From the NCBI GenBank assembly GCA_001587675.1, contig LNGD01000057.1, forward strand, positions 1 through 9,491: 9,491 nucleotides of DNA, written 5' to 3'. Positions within the stretch are counted from its first letter, which is position 1, and every line of letters starts with the position of its first letter. Origin of the DNA: Candidatus Methanofastidiosum methylothiophilum. Lineage in GTDB: Archaea; Methanobacteriota_B; Thermococci; Methanofastidiosales; Methanofastidiosaceae. Made by a program: the position numbers and the translations under genes. Under the pieces are notes generated by a model. It searched no databases, was not told the origin of the DNA, and saw nothing but the letters and a program-made list of their open reading frames with translations. Below are positions 7,320 to 9,491 of the stretch, in pieces.

Positions 7320-8252
7320 ATGGCTAATTATTCTATTCAAGACAAAGTGATCAAAATTCTCAAACTTGGCAGATTTTTTTTTGTTTTTGGGGGATTCTTT
7401 CTTTATTCAATTGGGGCTTTATTTGCAGTTCTAAATGGAGCGGAACTTGACATTATCAAATTTTTAACGGGGTATATGATACTTTTTCTTGGGCATCTTT
7501 CTGTGTCATACAGCAATGATTATTTTGATTTTGATGCAGATAGTATTGGAGAAAAAACAAATGTCAGTGGAGGAAGTGGGATATTACAGTTAGACCCATC
7601 ATTGAAAGAAACTTCGAAGTGGATAGCAGTCTCATTAATATTATGCTCAATTATTATAGGAACATCTTTTACACTAAAATACAATTATTCACCCATTTTT
7701 CTTTGCTACATTGTTTTTGGGAATCTCCTAGGATGGTTTTACACTGCACCTCCAATCAGATTATCTTACAGAGGTTTGGGCGAGATTTCAACTATGCTGG
7801 CAATAGGTTTTGTTGTCCCAGGGATGGGCTATTATGTTATGAAAGGATTGATAGATCTAAATTACATTATATTCTCTATTCCGCTTTTACTCTATGGAAT
7901 TTACTTTATTTTAAGTGTGGAAATACCGGATATGGAAACAGATATAATTAGTGGAAAAAAAAATTTTGTCACAAAAAACGGTAGGGCCCTAAGTTTAAAA
8001 TTGATACTTCTCGTGACAATAATCTCTACAAGCATGTATGTGATTTTTCAAGCCTCAGAATTATCTGACATAGGCATTAATTTCTATATGGTAGCTCTGC
8101 TCTCAATAGTTCCTTTAACATTTGCAGCACTGGGATTAAATAATAATACAAAAGAGAAATCAGCAGAGATTGCATTTAACAACTTAAACGCATTAATTCT
8201 GTTTGCGGTCTTGACAAATATCTATTTTTTGGTAAGATTAATCGGATTCTAG
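7320..8252 (+). CDS. UbiA-family membrane prenyltransferase, MenA-like
   Basis: The 310-residue protein is an integral membrane enzyme with about eight or nine hydrophobic segments. It has both Asp-rich motifs of the UbiA superfamily: NDYFDFDAD (N66, D67, D70, D74) and DMETDIISGKK (D204, D208, then G212-K213), which bind the Mg-diphosphate of a polyprenyl donor. GWFYTAPPIRLSYRGLGE at 138-155 resembles the MenA-type signature (YTxxPxxLxYRGxGE) more than the digeranylgeranylglyceryl-phosphate synthase group. The acceptor substrate cannot be read from the sequence: a naphthoate or other aromatic quinone precursor is one option, but no menaquinone or other pathway gene is nearby. It stands alone, divergent from the cas operon, with a leaderless promoter, and its TAG stop is shared with the convergent gene. 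Confidence 0.88.
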   Translation: MANYSIQDKVIKILKLGRFFFVFGGFFLYSIGALFAVLNGAELDIIKFLTGYMILFLGHLSVSYSNDYFDFDADSIGEKTNVSGGSGILQLDPSLKETSKWIAVSLILCSIIIGTSFTLKYNYSPIFLCYIVFGNLLGWFYTAPPIRLSYRGLGEISTMLAIGFVVPGMGYYVMKGLIDLNYIIFSIPLLLYGIYFILSVEIPDMETDIISGKKNFVTKNGRALSLKLILLVTIISTSMYVIFQASELSDIGINFYMVALLSIVPLTFAALGLNNNTKEKSAEIAFNNLNALILFAVLTNIYFLVRLIGF

Positions 8253-9298
8253 ATTATATCTTCACTGTCATCTTCATAGAGATAGCTTAACATTTCACGA
8301 TTTTTCAAGAATTTTTTTACCTCTTCTGATTCATGCCAGCCAGTGTCAAGCCGTAAGATTATTTCGTTTATTCTATCTATCTGCGTCAATATTCTCTCTG
8401 ATAGCTTCTTGTCCTGAATTTTTAATTCTGCGATACCGCTTATTATTGCTAAGGGATTTCTTATCTGGTCAACACTTGTGGCGAAATAATGGATATTTTT
8501 CTCAATCTGGCTTAGAGCTAGTTTCAACTCAGTAATATCGCTACCTATTGATAGAATAGATTCAAGCTCTCCTTTAGTATTTCTTATAACCTTATCTGTC
8601 CAGTATATCCATACACGTTCCCCATTTTTCTTTATGTTTTCATTGAGGTTTGATCGAAATCTATCCTCATTTGAAAGTATTTCATTTACTAGATTTTTCA
8701 TGTCGTTACCGTTTGAATCAAATTCCGGAACTATTGTCCCTATCAAATTTGCTCCGACGATATCTTTTTCATTGTAACCAAAGAACTTAAGTCCAAAATT
8801 ATTGATGGAGGTTATAATCCCATTCTTATCCAAAGTAAGTATTATGCTATTTGCATTCTCTACCAAATCACGAAAATTCTCTTCAGTAATCTTCAATGCC
8901 TCCTCGGTCTTTAAGAGATTTGGAATTGACCAGTGAAGTATTTCTGCTACCAGTATAACCATAAGGGTGACAAAGAATAAGGTCTCAATAGAATTAGAAA
9001 TAAATATATCTTTTATTGATAAAAATTTAGTATTCGAAAAATTATAGATTAATAACAATGAAGCTAGGTCTGCAATAAAAATCATTGAATAGTAAATCTT
9101 CCTGGAATAAAAAGGAGAAACAAAAAGGATTAAGACAACATTTAATATCATAAACTGGATTGGAATTTTTAGGATAAGAATAAGGGACCCAAAAATTAAT
9201 TCTGACAAAATAAAGACTAAGTAAAGAATCAGAGGATTTATATTTTTGAAATACAAATTCTTGGCTTGAGATATAAAGTTTTCTTTTTGGCTAAGCAT
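8249..9298 (-). CDS. Membrane PAS sensor with degenerate histidine-kinase helix, no ATPase domain
   Basis: The 349-residue protein begins with about four membrane segments (near 22-43, 46-63, 69-86, 104-126), then a linker, one PAS domain (about 137-257, ending in IGSDITELK), and a helical hairpin like a HisKA dimerisation domain. The H-box reads S275-V-D-Q-I-R-N-P-L283, so Asp277 stands where the phosphoacceptor His should be. After LDTGWHESEEVKKFL the protein ends; no N, G1 or G2 box of an ATPase domain is present. Nothing suggests a recent frameshift, since the tail reaches a clean stop shared with the neighbour. I recall similar RNPLA and LDxGWxESE segments in methanogen PAS proteins, so this may be a real family. 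It likely senses a ligand or redox state and signals by protein contact rather than phosphotransfer; the signal is unknown. Confidence 0.82.
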   Translation of the reverse strand: MLSQKENFISQAKNLYFKNINPLILYLVFILSELIFGSLILILKIPIQFMILNVVLILFVSPFYSRKIYYSMIFIADLASLLLIYNFSNTKFLSIKDIFISNSIETLFFVTLMVILVAEILHWSIPNLLKTEEALKITEENFRDLVENANSIILTLDKNGIITSINNFGLKFFGYNEKDIVGANLIGTIVPEFDSNGNDMKNLVNEILSNEDRFRSNLNENIKKNGERVWIYWTDKVIRNTKGELESILSIGSDITELKLALSQIEKNIHYFATSVDQIRNPLAIISGIAELKIQDKKLSERILTQIDRINEIILRLDTGWHESEEVKKFLKNREMLSYLYEDDSEDII

Positions 9299-9308
9299 TT
9301 TATTCTTG

Positions 9309-9322
9309 ACTTGAAAACAAGT
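9309..9322. promoter_or_regulatory. Perfect palindrome between TATA box and PAS gene start
   Basis: ACTTG-AAAA-CAAGT, 5-base arms with a 4-base centre, lies between the TATA box (9328-9335) and the expected transcription start near 9305. Most of it would not be transcribed, so a DNA operator for a dimeric repressor is more likely than an RNA hairpin. A 14-base palindrome can arise by chance in AT-rich DNA. Confidence 0.4.
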
Positions 9323-9327
9323 AATAA

Positions 9328-9335
9328 TATATAAA
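9328..9335 (-). promoter_or_regulatory. TATA box of the PAS sensor gene
   Basis: TTTATATA on the minus strand is an excellent archaeal TATA box, preceded by a partly BRE-like CTAAGA. It predicts transcription starting near 9305, about 7 bases before the ATG at 9298. No Shine-Dalgarno site precedes that ATG, so the mRNA is nearly leaderless. Confidence 0.6.
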
Positions 9336-9351
9336 TCTTAGGTTTTAAATT

Positions 9352-9491
9352 GCTTTGTTGCATAATTCTACTCGAAACGACACTCATCTCTAACTTGTTT
9401 CTCCTTTATCTTTAGTTTTACACTAGCTGTTGCAGCTTGTCATACAGTATAAACTTCATCATCACTTCCTTTTGCGCCATGTCAAATCGCC
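9352..9491 (-). mobile_element. End of an IS5-like insertion sequence, running off the right edge
   Basis: GCTTTGTTGCATAATTC at 9352-9368 closely resembles the terminal inverted repeat of the IS903 branch of the IS5 family (GGCTTTGTTGAATAAATC, from memory). About 50 bp inside it ends a minus-strand reading frame that looks like a transposase C-terminus, the usual layout of such an element. Only one end is in the window, so the inverted repeat and target duplication cannot be confirmed. The stretch from 9369 to 9417 shows nothing else. Confidence 0.55.
9418..9491 (-). CDS. Transposase C-terminal fragment (partial, 5' end outside window)
   Basis: The reading frame entering from the right edge gives RFDMAQKEVMMKFILYDKLQ, then QLV and a TAA stop at 9418-9420. 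The pattern of a hydrophobic/basic helix with KE-x-MMK-x-xLYDKL resembles the last helix of IS4/IS5-type DDE transposases (compare KE-x-x-KxxVYNL). Codon use (CTG, GTG, GCG, CGA) is less AT-biased than the cas and PAS genes, which fits a mobile origin. Too little is present to see catalytic residues or to tell an intact gene from a relic. Confidence 0.5.
   Translation of the reverse strand, partial: RFDMAQKEVMMKFILYDKLQQLV

Noticed and set aside
7619..7951. Plus-strand frame of 110 codons inside the prenyltransferase gene
   Set aside because: Different frame within a gene whose Asp-rich motifs and membrane segments are clear; no start signal and no family resemblance.

Overview
The window is very AT-rich and reads as archaeal, most likely a methanogen-like euryarchaeon. 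Three things point that way: archaeal TATA-type promoters placed for leaderless or nearly leaderless transcripts, Shine-Dalgarno sites of the GGAGG/AGGTG type inside a tight operon, and a PAS protein with a tail I remember from methanogen genomes. The genus cannot be fixed from this sequence.

Positions 1-7053 (minus strand) hold a type I-B CRISPR-Cas operon, read right to left as cas6, cas8b, cas7, cas5, cas3, cas4. The genes are a few bases apart or overlap. cas4 runs off the left edge, so cas1, cas2 and any repeat array would lie beyond it; no array is visible here. In the expected division of labour, Cas6 cuts the precursor crRNA, Cas8b, Cas7 and Cas5 form Cascade, Cas3 destroys bound target DNA, and Cas4 trims new spacers. 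The C-terminal quarter of cas8b contains an in-frame ATG behind a strong Shine-Dalgarno site, which would give a separate 153-residue small subunit (Cas11b).

Positions 7054-7319 form the divergent control region between the cas operon and a plus-strand gene. It holds a cas promoter with a good TATA box, a cluster of ATATGGAAAA-type repeats directly upstream of that box, a short reading frame that looks like a gene relic or micropeptide, and a TATA box exactly placed for leaderless transcription of the next gene.

Positions 7320-9298 carry two convergent genes: a UbiA-family (MenA-like) membrane prenyltransferase on plus and a membrane PAS sensor on minus. The sensor has a histidine-kinase-like dimerisation helix, but the phosphoacceptor histidine is Asp and there is no ATPase domain. 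Both genes end on the same palindromic CTAG. The sensor promoter has a TATA box and a perfect palindrome. About 16 bp upstream of that TATA box begins what looks like the end of an IS5-family element, with the last codons of a transposase, running off the right edge.
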